Positions 8,116 through 17,300 of a stretch of DNA of 64,000 nt are shown here, in pieces. Under the pieces are notes generated by a model. The model had not been told where the DNA came from and did not search any database. It was given only the letters and a program-made list of their open reading frames with translations. Location of the stretch: assembly GCF_000739935.1 (NCBI RefSeq), contig NZ_BBJU01000024.1, forward strand, positions 1-64,000. Direction: 5' to 3'. The position numbers and the translations under genes were made by a program. The DNA is from Agrobacterium rubi TR3 = NBRC 13261. GTDB lineage: Bacteria; Pseudomonadota; Alphaproteobacteria; Rhizobiales; Rhizobiaceae. The stretch's first letter is position 1. Each line of letters starts with the position of its first letter.

Positions 8116-9741
8116 TCACGACAAACTATCCTCCAGGATCATTGCCGCCCCCTTCTCCCCAATCATGACGGTGGGTCCGTGCGTGTTGGAGGATGGCATT
8201 GTCGGCATGACGGACGCATCAACGACTCTCAGTCCGTCAACACCGATCACTCTCAGTCTCGGATCGACGACGCTTGCGGAATCCGTACCCATCTTGCACG
8301 TTCCGATGGGATGGTAGGACGTCAGACCGGTTGTTTTTGCCCATTCCAGGATGTCCTGATCGCTCTGCAGACCCGCGAGGTCGTTGTCCCGTGAGACCAT
8401 AAGATCATCAAAGACCGAATCCGAGGCAATTCTGTTGATGAATCGAAAGGCACCGAGCATCGAGCGGAGATCCTCCTCGTGTGAAAGGTAGTTCGCAACG
8501 ATCGCCGGCGGCTCCGCGGCGGCGCCCGACCGGATGTGGCTGGAACCCGTCGAATTCGGCCTCAGGACGAACGTCGAGATGCTGAAGCCGGGAAACTCAT
8601 CCAGACGTCCGCTGATATTTCCGGTATTGTGGGGTGCACTGAAATGCAGCATCTGGATTTTCACGTCCGCCCGTTCGAGGTCCGACCGGGTTCTCACAAA
8701 TGCATGGGCTGTCGCCCCTATGGTAGATAGGGGACCGCCGCCTCGCGCAAGCCAGCAAAGCATGGCGCGTACCTTCCAGACGTAGCTGTGTTGGACATCA
8801 TTCAGGGTGCCGCGGAAACGGGTACGAAATCCGACGCGCACATTAAGGTGATCGCGCAGATTTTCTCCGACGCCCGGGAGGTGCACCAGTGGCACGATAC
8901 CTGCCCGGCCAAGCACCTCACCGTCCCCTATACCCGAAAGCTCAAGCAGCTTCGGGGATTGGACGGTGCCGCAGGATAGAACGACCTCCCGCCGTGCGAT
9001 GGCACATCTCAGGCCATCAGCCGCGCGATACTCCACCCCGATCGCTCTCTTCCCTTCGAAGAGGATGCGGTTTGCAACAGCGCCTTCGCGAATGGTCAGG
9101 TTAGCACACCTGCTGGCGGGCGAGAGATAGGCACGGTCTGTGCCATGACGCAATCCCCGGCGCTGGTTGAACTGGAGATAGCCTGCGCCTTCCGAAATAC
9201 CCGCATTGTAATCATCCTGCTGTGATACCTGCATGTTACCGCAAGCCTTCAGGAAGGCATCAGAGAGAGGATCTGCTGGACGGTGCCTGGTAACCGTCAC
9301 AGCCCCGCGCTGCCCTCTGCTCGCCGGATCACCGGGAATGTATGTTTCGCTGCGCTTGAAGAAATCCAGCAGATCGCCATAAGACCAGCCGGTACAGCCT
9401 GAGGCAGCCCAGAGGTCATACTCCACCGGGTCTCCCCGTACCCAGAGCATGCCATTGATGAGAGAGGAACCCCCAAGTCCCCTGCCGCGCGGCCAGACAA
9501 GTTCCCTGCCATTGAGGCCGGGTTCAGGCAATGTCGTGAAGTTCCAGACTGCATCCTCTTTCGCAAGCGCGAACGGAGTCAATATCGGCAGCCGGAACCG
9601 GATGCCGGACTGCTGTCGACCAGCTTCCAGGAGCAGAACCCGCAAGTCCGCACGCTCAGCCAATCTTGCAGCGACGGCAGCGCCAGCGGATCCTCCTCCG
9701 ACGACGATGAAATCGAATTCATCAGCTTCTACTTGCTTCAA
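8116..9741 (-). CDS. GMC-family flavin oxidoreductase (choline dehydrogenase-like)
   Basis: The 541-residue FAD enzyme begins with the dinucleotide motif FIVVGGGSAGAAVAARL (residues 10-26), then the GMC signature GLGGSSLINGMLWVRGDP and a C-terminal active-site region SYHPIGTCKMG. Length and order of motifs fit alcohol or choline dehydrogenases. It oxidises an alcohol to an aldehyde. It lies upstream of an SDR gene in reverse order, so a two-step alcohol to aldehyde or ketone route is possible. It is convergent with the dehalogenase homologue, whose product would be an alcohol; this link is inference. Confidence 0.85.
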   Translation of the reverse strand: MKQVEADEFDFIVVGGGSAGAAVAARLAERADLRVLLLEAGRQQSGIRFRLPILTPFALAKEDAVWNFTTLPEPGLNGRELVWPRGRGLGGSSLINGMLWVRGDPVEYDLWAASGCTGWSYGDLLDFFKRSETYIPGDPASRGQRGAVTVTRHRPADPLSDAFLKACGNMQVSQQDDYNAGISEGAGYLQFNQRRGLRHGTDRAYLSPASRCANLTIREGAVANRILFEGKRAIGVEYRAADGLRCAIARREVVLSCGTVQSPKLLELSGIGDGEVLGRAGIVPLVHLPGVGENLRDHLNVRVGFRTRFRGTLNDVQHSYVWKVRAMLCWLARGGGPLSTIGATAHAFVRTRSDLERADVKIQMLHFSAPHNTGNISGRLDEFPGFSISTFVLRPNSTGSSHIRSGAAAEPPAIVANYLSHEEDLRSMLGAFRFINRIASDSVFDDLMVSRDNDLAGLQSDQDILEWAKTTGLTSYHPIGTCKMGTDSASVVDPRLRVIGVDGLRVVDASVMPTMPSSNTHGPTVMIGEKGAAMILEDSLS

Positions 9742-9900
9742 GATTTTCTTCCCACGTGTTGAGAATGAAACTTTACCGGCGTTCCTGTTGAACCGTTTCG
9801 CCTCGAACGAGCCAGCGCTGCGTGGATTGAGACCACTTCATCAGTTCCTGTTTTCCTTTGGTCCGGTCTCTGCTTTTCCAGAAAAACGTGTTTCGCTCGA

Positions 9901-10671
9901 TTAACCGGCAAGGAACCCCCCGTCGCAGGGGATGATTGCACCAGTGACATAATCGGAGGCGTCGCTGGCCAGGAAGATCGCCAGGCCCGCCACATCGGCG
10001 GGCGATCCCCATCTTCTGGCAGGGATGCGCTCGATGAAGCGGGTGACCACTTCAGGATCGTGGCGCAGCTTTTCAGTCAGGGCGGTGACCATAGCGCCGG
10101 GCGCTATGGCATTGACCCTTAGTCCTGAAGGTGCCCATTCATTCGACAAGGTCTGAGTGAGCAAGGCGATCCCTCCCTTGCTGGCTGCATAGGCAGCCGC
10201 ATTGTGGCCTCCCCTCAGACTGCGGATGGAGCCAATGTTTATTATTCGTCCGCGGCCTCGGGGAAGCATCAGCCTGGCTGCATGCCTGCTCAGCGCGAAG
10301 GCCGCAGTCAGATTGACCTCGATGATCCTGTCCCACATCTCAAGCTCCATATCGAGCGACGGCGTGTCGTCCCAGATGCCTGCGTTGTTGACAAGGACAT
10401 CGATCTGGCCCCCCAGTCGCTCCACAGCTTCATCGAATCCGCGCTTCAGGTCGCTACGGTCGCTAAGATCGGCCGTGACAATCTGCCGGTTATCGGCCGG
10501 GAGGTCAGAGCTTTCCCATCCACGGTCGATGCAGACGACATCAGCTCCCACTTCTAAGAAGCCGTCAGCGATAGCGCGCCCGATCCCCCGAGCGCCGCCC
10601 GTGATGACGGCCCTCCGACCGGAAAGGTCAAACAGCGTCGAGATGTTGGGGATTTGCGAAGGATATGTCAT
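9901..10671 (-). CDS. Short-chain dehydrogenase/reductase
   Basis: The 256-residue protein is a classical SDR: TGGARGIGRAI cofactor loop (residues 21-31), NNAG, catalytic YAASKGG and the C-terminal YVTGAIIPCDGGFLAG. An acidic residue after the second strand (CIDRGW) suggests NAD rather than NADP. It is transcribed leftward toward the GMC gene, with 159 bases between them. The 145 bases before it separate it from the monooxygenase genes. The substrate is not evident; 3-oxoacyl or sugar-acid reductases are the nearest general classes. Confidence 0.85.
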   Translation of the reverse strand: MTYPSQIPNISTLFDLSGRRAVITGGARGIGRAIADGFLEVGADVVCIDRGWESSDLPADNRQIVTADLSDRSDLKRGFDEAVERLGGQIDVLVNNAGIWDDTPSLDMELEMWDRIIEVNLTAAFALSRHAARLMLPRGRGRIINIGSIRSLRGGHNAAAYAASKGGIALLTQTLSNEWAPSGLRVNAIAPGAMVTALTEKLRHDPEVVTRFIERIPARRWGSPADVAGLAIFLASDASDYVTGAIIPCDGGFLAG

Positions 10672-10816
10672 GACAGGCCCACCATCATGGGATGCGAACG
10701 CGAGCCCTGCACGCCGCTTGCAAGTCCGTAATCGACTGACAGGTCTTTAAAGACGTGCGTATCCCGAACATGCTCGGAATTGTGCCGCCGCTGTCCGGTG
10801 GAACCCTGTTCGATAT

Positions 10817-12064
10817 TCATGTCTGGAATGCCCATGACGGCGCGGGCGGGCTGATGGGCAGCCCAAGGTTCTCGCGAAGCGTATGTCCACGATAATCGCG
10901 ATCCACGAGGCCTCGACGACGCAGGATCGGGATGACCTCGTCCACAAACAACTCGAATTCCGCAGGCAATTCATGGGGCATCACCATAAATCCGTCCGTC
11001 GCCCCTCCCACAAACCAGGTTTCTGCCGCATCAGCGATTTGTTCCGGCGTGCCGATAACAAGATGATGGCCGCGGCTTCCGGCCAAGGCGCTGGCCAGTT
11101 GCCGGATGGTTAGTGGCGATGTGCTGTCAACCAGGGATGAAATGACCGAAAAGCGGCTCTTGATGCCCTCATACAGATCGATGTTCCCGAGTGTCCGCGG
11201 CAGGGGCTCGTCGAAATCGAACGCGGTCAGGTCGATACCGAAACTCTGTAACCAGCCATGTGAGGCGTGGGGCAGGATCAAGTCGTCAAGCGCCTTCTTC
11301 TTGCTGCGGGCCTCTGCCTCGGTGGAGCCGATGACAAAGCTGAGGCCCAGGATAAGACGCACATCATCGGGGTTTCGGCCATGCGTCACGGCGCGGCGCC
11401 TAAGGTCATTTCTGAAGTCCCTGCCAGCTTCGAAATTCCATTGGGCGCTAAACACCAGTTCGGCGAAACGGGCCGCGAAATCTCGCCCCGTGGCGGAAGA
11501 CCCGGCCTGCACCAGAACCGGGCGGCCCTGGACCGGACGGGCAATCGGTGCAACATCGTCGGGGACCGGTGCGCCGTCCCAGTATGCGAGCACCTGTTCT
11601 GTGTTGCGCGCGCCCAATTCATAGCGCTCGGCATGGGGGATCGGCTTATCGAGGCCGTAGTTGGCACCGGCCGCCGGCTCGCCCGAGGTCACGATGTTCC
11701 AGGCAGCGCGGCCTCCAGTGGCATGGTCGAAGGTCGAAAAGACCCGGGCGACCTCAACCGGATCGGAGAAGATCGCCGAGCCCGTGGCGATGAAACCGAG
11801 ATTCTCGGTTGCTTGAGCGACCGCAGACAAGAGCGTGACGGGTTCGACTTCCCAACGCGGGCTGTACATGACCGCAGGATTGAAGATGAAAAAGTCGGCC
11901 ATGAACACGGCGTCGAATCGTCCACGTTCGGCAGTCCGGGCGAGTTGCTGGAAGTAATCGAGACTGTGAATCCGCTCGGGCTGTGCGCGTTCCGTCCGCC
12001 AGGCTGCCTCGTGGTGGCCGCACAGCAGGGGATTGACCAGAAGAGCGAGAGGACGGCTGGTCAT
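10817..12064 (-). CDS. LLM-class flavin-dependent monooxygenase (NtaA/SnaA/SoxA-type)
   Basis: The 415-residue protein resembles FMNH2-dependent TIM-barrel monooxygenases of the NtaA/DszA group: AWRTERAQPERIHSLDYFQQLARTAERGRFDAVFMAD at the N-terminus, GGRAAWNIVTS and RPVLVQAGSSATGRDFAARFAE in the core. These enzymes oxidise compounds such as nitrilotriacetate or dibenzothiophene sulfone and need a separate flavin reductase, which is not seen in the window. Its start overlaps the stop of the next LLM gene by 4 bases (12061-12064), so the two are translationally coupled. Confidence 0.86.
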   Translation of the reverse strand: MTSRPLALLVNPLLCGHHEAAWRTERAQPERIHSLDYFQQLARTAERGRFDAVFMADFFIFNPAVMYSPRWEVEPVTLLSAVAQATENLGFIATGSAIFSDPVEVARVFSTFDHATGGRAAWNIVTSGEPAAGANYGLDKPIPHAERYELGARNTEQVLAYWDGAPVPDDVAPIARPVQGRPVLVQAGSSATGRDFAARFAELVFSAQWNFEAGRDFRNDLRRRAVTHGRNPDDVRLILGLSFVIGSTEAEARSKKKALDDLILPHASHGWLQSFGIDLTAFDFDEPLPRTLGNIDLYEGIKSRFSVISSLVDSTSPLTIRQLASALAGSRGHHLVIGTPEQIADAAETWFVGGATDGFMVMPHELPAEFELFVDEVIPILRRRGLVDRDYRGHTLRENLGLPISPPAPSWAFQT

Positions 12065-12936
12065 GCGGAAACTCCATTTCTTCTAAGGGCAAACAGGCTT
12101 TCCGGACGGGATAACCCAAGCGTGTCACGCAAATTGCTTCCGCGCGGCTTTGACCATAACCCAATATCTCTCGCCGCCCGCGCGACGGCATCGATCCGTG
12201 GCGCTACACGGACAGTCGCTCCATCAACGTCCCCATCGTTGAGCAGTGCATGCATCGACGCGAGATCGCCAGTGTCTGCAACGATACTTAGGAGGGTGGT
12301 ATTTCCCTCGGCACGAGGTGCGAGGGGCTTGTTCGTGCTCTGACCGGGGACCGGAACGATTTCAATGATGTCCGCCGTGGGCCATGCGCCTTCGGCAAGA
12401 TCGGCAGCGAGGACCTCTCGAACCAGGACCGGTCGACCTTGAGGGGCGCGTGGTATATCGAGCGGGCCAGCTACCCTATAATATTCCCCGATGTGATCGA
12501 GCCGATGAACCTTGCTGATGTCGACATAAATTCCACTCTCCTTGTCGTAAACGGCGGCATCGTCATCCCAGCTATCCAGGAGGTGGCTGACGGCATGCAC
12601 GAACTCCGCGATCCGGGCTTCGTCAGGCTCATCGGCAGTCGAATATGGCTTCCAGCCTGCCCGTCCACTCGAGAGGTGATCAAGAGACGCCAGACGGCGT
12701 GCAAAATCATAAGGCAGAGCCGTATCGACGTTCACCGCCGCAACCAGCCCGATCTGCTCGGTCCTGGCCGCCAGCGCGGCCAGGATTGTTGTTGGATCCA
12801 GGATGGTTTCCCTGCCCCCGATAGTCAGTGTCGTGAACCCAGCCTTTTCAGCCGTTCGGGCGACCGTAACAAGATCTGCCGTAGTGATTGGGTCTGATAT
12901 CATCAGCCCAAGACCGAATACTTGGCGAACGCCCAT
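12061..12936 (-). CDS. LLM-class flavin-dependent oxidoreductase (second of pair)
   Basis: The 291-residue protein has the luciferase-like fold pattern: VFGLGLMISDPITTADLVTVARTAEKAGF, GGRETILDPTTILAALAARTEQIGLVAAVN, and SGRAGWKPYSTAD. It is shorter than its neighbour. An ATG 6 bases further upstream (12942) is also possible; both follow the purine-rich GAGAAGGG. The pair, with the transporter at 13146-15756, suggests uptake and oxidation of an organosulfur or similar compound. Confidence 0.82.
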   Translation of the reverse strand: MGVRQVFGLGLMISDPITTADLVTVARTAEKAGFTTLTIGGRETILDPTTILAALAARTEQIGLVAAVNVDTALPYDFARRLASLDHLSSGRAGWKPYSTADEPDEARIAEFVHAVSHLLDSWDDDAAVYDKESGIYVDISKVHRLDHIGEYYRVAGPLDIPRAPQGRPVLVREVLAADLAEGAWPTADIIEIVPVPGQSTNKPLAPRAEGNTTLLSIVADTGDLASMHALLNDGDVDGATVRVAPRIDAVARAARDIGLWSKPRGSNLRDTLGLSRPESLFALRRNGVSA

Positions 12937-13145
12937 CAACATACCCTTCTCATTTCGCTGAACGCGTGTTCGTATTGCTGACCAGACCCAAGTCGCGTGA
13001 ACGTGCGTTTTTGGTCGAAAAATCAAGATCGCAATAGTTCCGGGTCTGATCCTCCGGATGCCGCCAAAGCCTCGGAACGAGGTGACCGGTGGTATTCATA
13101 AGAAACGCATTTGACCTGATTTTCTCGGGCATCCTCTGCCTCGCG

Positions 13146-14105
13146 TTAGAAATTGAAAAAGGCCTGATCCGCGAAGTTGGATACTTCGAAGGTTTGCCTG
13201 ATGAAGTGGTTGTCCAGGAGGAACTTCACGGAATCCGCCAGCTCTGCCTGATCCGCCTCGGTTACGGTCGGTTTCCACTCGAAACGGGAGAAGGCGAGCT
13301 CAGTCTGCTTTGGCGTCAGGCCCACTACCGGCGCGAGGACCTGGGCTGAACCGGCCGGATCAGAGCGCAATGCCTCGGCCCCGCGCTTTACCGCCTGCAA
13401 ATATGCCTTCAGCACATCCGGATGCTTGGCGGCGAAGCTGCCTAAGGCGACTATCGGGTTGAGGTTACTCTTCAGGCCGGCGCCGTCTCGCAGGGTACGC
13501 GAGACACCCTCGCTGTCCAATTTGGTAAGTAGCGGTTCCCACACCAGGACGGCATCGACGTCGCCCTTGGTAAGGGCGATGCCCATGTCCTGCAGGCCAA
13601 GATTGAGAAACTCCACGTCGGAAATCTTCAGGCCGGCCTCGGCCAGCACCAGCACCAGCAGCTCATGTACATTGCCGCCGCGCAGGGTGGCGACCTTCTT
13701 GCCCTTCAAGTCTTTCACTGTCTTCACCGAACTGTCCTTGAGCACTACCAGCGCCTCAGCCTTGGCCCCCTTGCAGGCGAGGCCTACAAAGCGAGTATCG
13801 ATGCCATTGGCGAAGGCGATGAGGGAGGGCGTGTCGCCCAGCGCGGCAATGTCGAGAGCGCCCGAGGCGAAGGCCTCGTTCACCGGCGGACCGCCCGCGA
13901 ACTGGTGCCACTTTACCTCCACGTCCTTCAAGCCGGCCTTGGTAAACTCCTCATCTACCCAACCTTTTTGTTTGGCCAGCAGGATGGCGGAATAAGGCAC
14001 GAACGGCATGAATCCAATGTTTACGGTCTCCGCTGCAGCGGAACCGGACCAGAGAAGTGCGGCGGCGACCAAGGCAGTGGCAGTTTTGGCAATGTTTTTT
14101 AGCAT
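13146..14105 (-). CDS. Sulfonate/nitrate-type ABC transporter substrate-binding protein (SsuA-like)
   Basis: The 319-residue protein has a cleavable signal peptide ending near SGSAAAE, then the type II binding-protein pattern of SsuA/TauA: NIGFMPFVPYSAILLAKQKGWVDEEF, FASGALDIAALGDTPSLIAFANG and LRGGNVHELLVLVLAEAGL. Such proteins bind aliphatic sulfonates, taurine or related anions in the periplasm. The gene is last in a minus-strand operon permease-ATPase-binding protein, 26 bases after the ATPase. It probably feeds the LLM monooxygenases just downstream. Confidence 0.86.
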   Translation of the reverse strand: MLKNIAKTATALVAAALLWSGSAAAETVNIGFMPFVPYSAILLAKQKGWVDEEFTKAGLKDVEVKWHQFAGGPPVNEAFASGALDIAALGDTPSLIAFANGIDTRFVGLACKGAKAEALVVLKDSSVKTVKDLKGKKVATLRGGNVHELLVLVLAEAGLKISDVEFLNLGLQDMGIALTKGDVDAVLVWEPLLTKLDSEGVSRTLRDGAGLKSNLNPIVALGSFAAKHPDVLKAYLQAVKRGAEALRSDPAGSAQVLAPVVGLTPKQTELAFSRFEWKPTVTEADQAELADSVKFLLDNHFIRQTFEVSNFADQAFFNF

Positions 14106-14131
14106 CTTGGACGACTTTCTTTCAAAATGAG

Positions 14132-14935
14132 CTAATTGCGGTGGTGGAAAAACTGGGCATGCAACTCATGGCGCAGACGGGCGAAGGCGGGATCGCCGCG
14201 GTCGCGCGGATGGGGCAGCTCCACGGTAAACCGCGCACGTACACGGCCGGGACGATCAGAGAACACCACGATCTCGTCTGCGAGATAGATGGCCTCCTCG
14301 ATGTCATGTGTGATGAGCACGGTGGTCAGATTGTCAGTATGGCGGATGCGCAGCACCTCGTCCTGCATCTGGAGGCGGGTCAGCGCATCGAGCGCACCGA
14401 AGGGCTCGTCCAGCAGCAGCAACTCCGGCTGGTGCGCAAGCGCGCGCGCGATGGCGACGCGCTGCGCCATACCACCGGACAGTTGGTGCGGATAGGACCG
14501 CCCAAATCCTTCAAGGCCCACCAGCTTCAACTTCTCAGTCACGACTCGCCGCTGCTCCGCCTTGGGCAAACGGTGGAGACTGAAGGCGATGTTCGCCTCC
14601 ACCGTCATCCAGGGAACGAGGCGGTGGTCCTGGAACACGATGCCTCGGTCGAGGCCCGGTCCCTTCAGCGGCCGACCGCCCAGCAGCACCGTCCCGCCGA
14701 ACTGTGGTTCCAAGCCAGCGACGATGCGCAACAGGGTACTCTTGCCGCAGCCGCTTGCACCGATGATGCAGGTGACGCTGCCGTCCCGTACAACGAGATC
14801 CACATGGTCCAGAGCACGCACTTCCGACCCGTCAGGCCGACTGAAGCTTTTGGAGACGCCCTGGACCAGCAGCGTATGATCGGTAGCGGCGGGGGGTGTT
14901 GTAGGGAATGCGGCAGCGGTCATATCACCCCTCAT
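14132..14935 (-). CDS. Sulfonate-type ABC transporter ATPase (SsuB-like)
   Basis: The 267-residue protein is a single ABC domain: Walker A GASGCGKST, signature LSGGMAQRVAIARAL, Walker B LLLLDEPFGALD, and the H-loop TVLITHDIEEA. The DEPFGALD form is typical of the nitrate/sulfonate/taurine group. Its start overlaps the permease stop by 4 bases (14932-14935). It energises uptake by the SsuA/C-like partners. Confidence 0.9.
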   Translation of the reverse strand: MRGDMTAAAFPTTPPAATDHTLLVQGVSKSFSRPDGSEVRALDHVDLVVRDGSVTCIIGASGCGKSTLLRIVAGLEPQFGGTVLLGGRPLKGPGLDRGIVFQDHRLVPWMTVEANIAFSLHRLPKAEQRRVVTEKLKLVGLEGFGRSYPHQLSGGMAQRVAIARALAHQPELLLLDEPFGALDALTRLQMQDEVLRIRHTDNLTTVLITHDIEEAIYLADEIVVFSDRPGRVRARFTVELPHPRDRGDPAFARLRHELHAQFFHHRN

Positions 14936-15756
14936 AACCCGCTGAAGCCGGCGCGCCAGCGCACCAGACGTCGCTCAGCGAAGCGTAAGGCATCGTCGGT
15001 CAGCTTGCCAAGGACGCCGAGGGTAATCATTCCCGCAAGCACAACGCTGGCATTCGACATTACGCGGCCGTCCATGATGAGGAATCCGATGCCACTCGAT
15101 GCTGCGATCAGCTCGGCTGCCACAACACACATCCAAGACATGGTGATGCCGAGCCTGAGCCCCGACATGATCTGCGGCAGGGCGCCGGGGATCATCACCT
15201 GACGGATGAAGTTGAGCCGTGGCACTTCCAGCACCCGAGCTAGTTCCACATAGCGGACATCAGTCTGATGGACAGCGTCAAGAGTGCTTACTAAAATGGG
15301 AAAAAAGGCGCCGAGGACGATGATGAAAATTTTGGCCTCCTCCCCAATACCGAACCACAGGATGGACAGCGGGATCCAGGCAATAGGCGGGATGGGTTTT
15401 AACACCTGCACCATTAGATCAGCCAGCCGGTTCAACGGCCCGATGAGCCCCATAACGATGCCAAGCGCGAGGGCGAGCACAGCGGCGATGCCGAATCCTT
15501 GGAGCACACGGGCGCTGCTTACCGCCACATGCTCGGCAAGCTCCCCACTCAATGTCATGTTCCATATGGTGCGAACGATGGTTGATGGGGCCGGCAGCAA
15601 CACGGGTCGCACGGCTCCAAAATCACATGCCACCTGCCAAACGGTGACGAGCACCACAAGCGGCCCCACTCGAACGGCGAACGCGGAGAGGAGCGCGAAC
15701 GGGCGATACGACGGAACTGAATGACCAATGGTGGTAGAGACAGCTTGCTTACTCAC
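14932..15756 (-). CDS. Sulfonate-type ABC transporter permease (SsuC-like)
   Basis: The 274-residue membrane protein has five to six hydrophobic segments and the BPD-transport EAA-like loop (ELARVLEVPRLNFIRQVMIPGALPQIMSGLRLG). It is first in the permease-ATPase-binding-protein operon on the minus strand. This order resembles SsuCBA clusters for sulfonate or taurine uptake. The promoter should lie to the right, in the gap before 16311. Confidence 0.88.
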   Translation of the reverse strand: MSKQAVSTTIGHSVPSYRPFALLSAFAVRVGPLVVLVTVWQVACDFGAVRPVLLPAPSTIVRTIWNMTLSGELAEHVAVSSARVLQGFGIAAVLALALGIVMGLIGPLNRLADLMVQVLKPIPPIAWIPLSILWFGIGEEAKIFIIVLGAFFPILVSTLDAVHQTDVRYVELARVLEVPRLNFIRQVMIPGALPQIMSGLRLGITMSWMCVVAAELIAASSGIGFLIMDGRVMSNASVVLAGMITLGVLGKLTDDALRFAERRLVRWRAGFSGL

Positions 15757-16310
15757 GATCCCTCCGCCCTCCCGGCTGCCACGACGTTGCGTTTGGCGTC
15801 CAGGAAATGAGAGCCGAGGAGAAGGGCGTCTCTCGAATTGAACGCACCAGAATGGACAGACCGTTGGCTGTCATCCAACCTCCTCGTCGCAATTGTAGGG
15901 TGAACCTCGTTTTCCGCGTGCCTTACGGTATGGACTTAAAACGAGCCTGAGCCTGCCAGTCTATAAAATCTATGTATAAAGTCATGAAATGTTGTTCTCT
16001 TTTATGGGCACGAGGAAGCAAAGTGAGTTTTCTAAGTTGTTCAAATGCAGATTTTTTGCTGCGGGCCATCACGTACTGGCTTTGGGGAGCGGCAGGGCAA
16101 AAGTCTCGCGTCGGCGCCGCCGGTACAGTCGTTATGGAAAATGCCGCGATCCTAAAGAATTGGCATCACGTGTTCGAGGAAGAGAGCGCCGTTGGCTCGC
16201 ATAAAGGGCGGCAGCACGATAAAGTCGTCGCCCCAGAACCAGGAGACGTCACAGCGCCGGCTTGCTGGAGTTTGAAGGATCGGTACGGGCGCTAGGACCG
16301 GGTGCAAGCA
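15757..16310. other. 554-bp gap between the sulfonate transporter and the phzF-like gene
   Basis: No convincing gene is seen. The left half becomes AT-rich around 15955-16010 (TATAAAATCTATGTATAAAG), which could hold the promoter of the leftward transporter operon. A 107-codon open frame on the plus strand has no family resemblance and no clear ribosome binding site, so it is not called. Confidence 0.5.
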
Positions 16311-17183
16311 TTAAAGCCGGATCACGCCTCTCAACACGACAATGCCTGTCCCGGAGAGTTCCGGTTCGGGCTTCAGCCGGATATGCAGAATGCTGCGGCG
16401 GCCCATCTTGGTACCTTGTTCGATCACCAATTCGTTGTTCCTGAGGTTTCCCGTGGCTGCAAGATACGCCGCCAGAGGGCCAGCGGCGGTTCCGGTCGCA
16501 GAATCTTCCCACAGGCCAACGGTTGGATTGAAGAACCGGGCGTAGGCAGTGTTCGGTGCTTCGGCATCGAACGCATAGACATAGCAGCCTTCCGCCGCCG
16601 TCTTTCTCAGAACGGCGAGGAGCTTGCCGGCATCGGGTCGCGCCTCGTCAACCGTGCCGGCATTGCGAACGCGCACCATCAGATGAGCCGCGCCGGTGTC
16701 AGCGGGACGTGGCGGCGGTTCTGACAGAATGTCGCCCAGACCGAGGCCAAGGGCGTCGGCGAGAGGCGCGACATCACTGAGCGGGTCCGACAAGCGCAGC
16801 GGCGCCTGGCGCATGCGGCCGTGGACGCGACCGCCGATCAATTCGAGCTCGATCGGCAGAACATCCTGACCGATCTCCTGCTGAAAGGTCCGGGCGGTCG
16901 TCAGCGAACCGAGATTCCCATGTTCTCCTAGCCAGAGCCACGCACCGAGTGCGTTGTGGCCCGCACCGAACACTTCCGCACCGCTTGCGGTGAACGACCG
17001 CAGTTTCCAATCGGCACGTGCGCTCCGAAGTATGAAGGTGGTCTCGGCCTGATTGAATTCACCGGCGATCCGCCGCATCACATCATCGGTAAGGTCGTCG
17101 GCGTCCTGCACCACCGCGAGCGGATTGCCGGTCAATGGCGCGTCTGCGAAGACATCAATGAGACCTGCGACCAGTTCGACCAT
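16311..17183 (-). CDS. PhzF-family isomerase-like protein
   Basis: The 290-residue protein has the PhzF/diaminopimelate-epimerase-like fold: LIDVFADAPLTGNPLAVVQDADDL, the conserved acid Glu47 in EFNQAETTF, the glycine-rich GAEVFGAGHNALGAWLWL and the C-terminal DSATGTAAGPLAAYLAATG. PhzF itself isomerises a phenazine precursor, but most family members have unknown substrates. It is divergent from the LysR gene at 17301 with 117 bases between, a typical regulator-target arrangement. Confidence 0.85.
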   Translation of the reverse strand: MVELVAGLIDVFADAPLTGNPLAVVQDADDLTDDVMRRIAGEFNQAETTFILRSARADWKLRSFTASGAEVFGAGHNALGAWLWLGEHGNLGSLTTARTFQQEIGQDVLPIELELIGGRVHGRMRQAPLRLSDPLSDVAPLADALGLGLGDILSEPPPRPADTGAAHLMVRVRNAGTVDEARPDAGKLLAVLRKTAAEGCYVYAFDAEAPNTAYARFFNPTVGLWEDSATGTAAGPLAAYLAATGNLRNNELVIEQGTKMGRRSILHIRLKPEPELSGTGIVVLRGVIRL

Positions 17184-17300
17184 TTTCCCTGCTGCCTTGA
17201 ATGAGTTTATTTTGATAGGGTTTGACGATCAGCACTGTACAGCCGCTTATACAAATAGAAAAAGTCAAATTACTCAGCTTCAAGGTGAACTGGATTCAGC

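Noticed and set aside
15972..16295. 107-codon open frame between the sulfonate transporter and phzF-like gene
   Set aside because: No family pattern, weak start and odd composition; more likely non-coding spacer.
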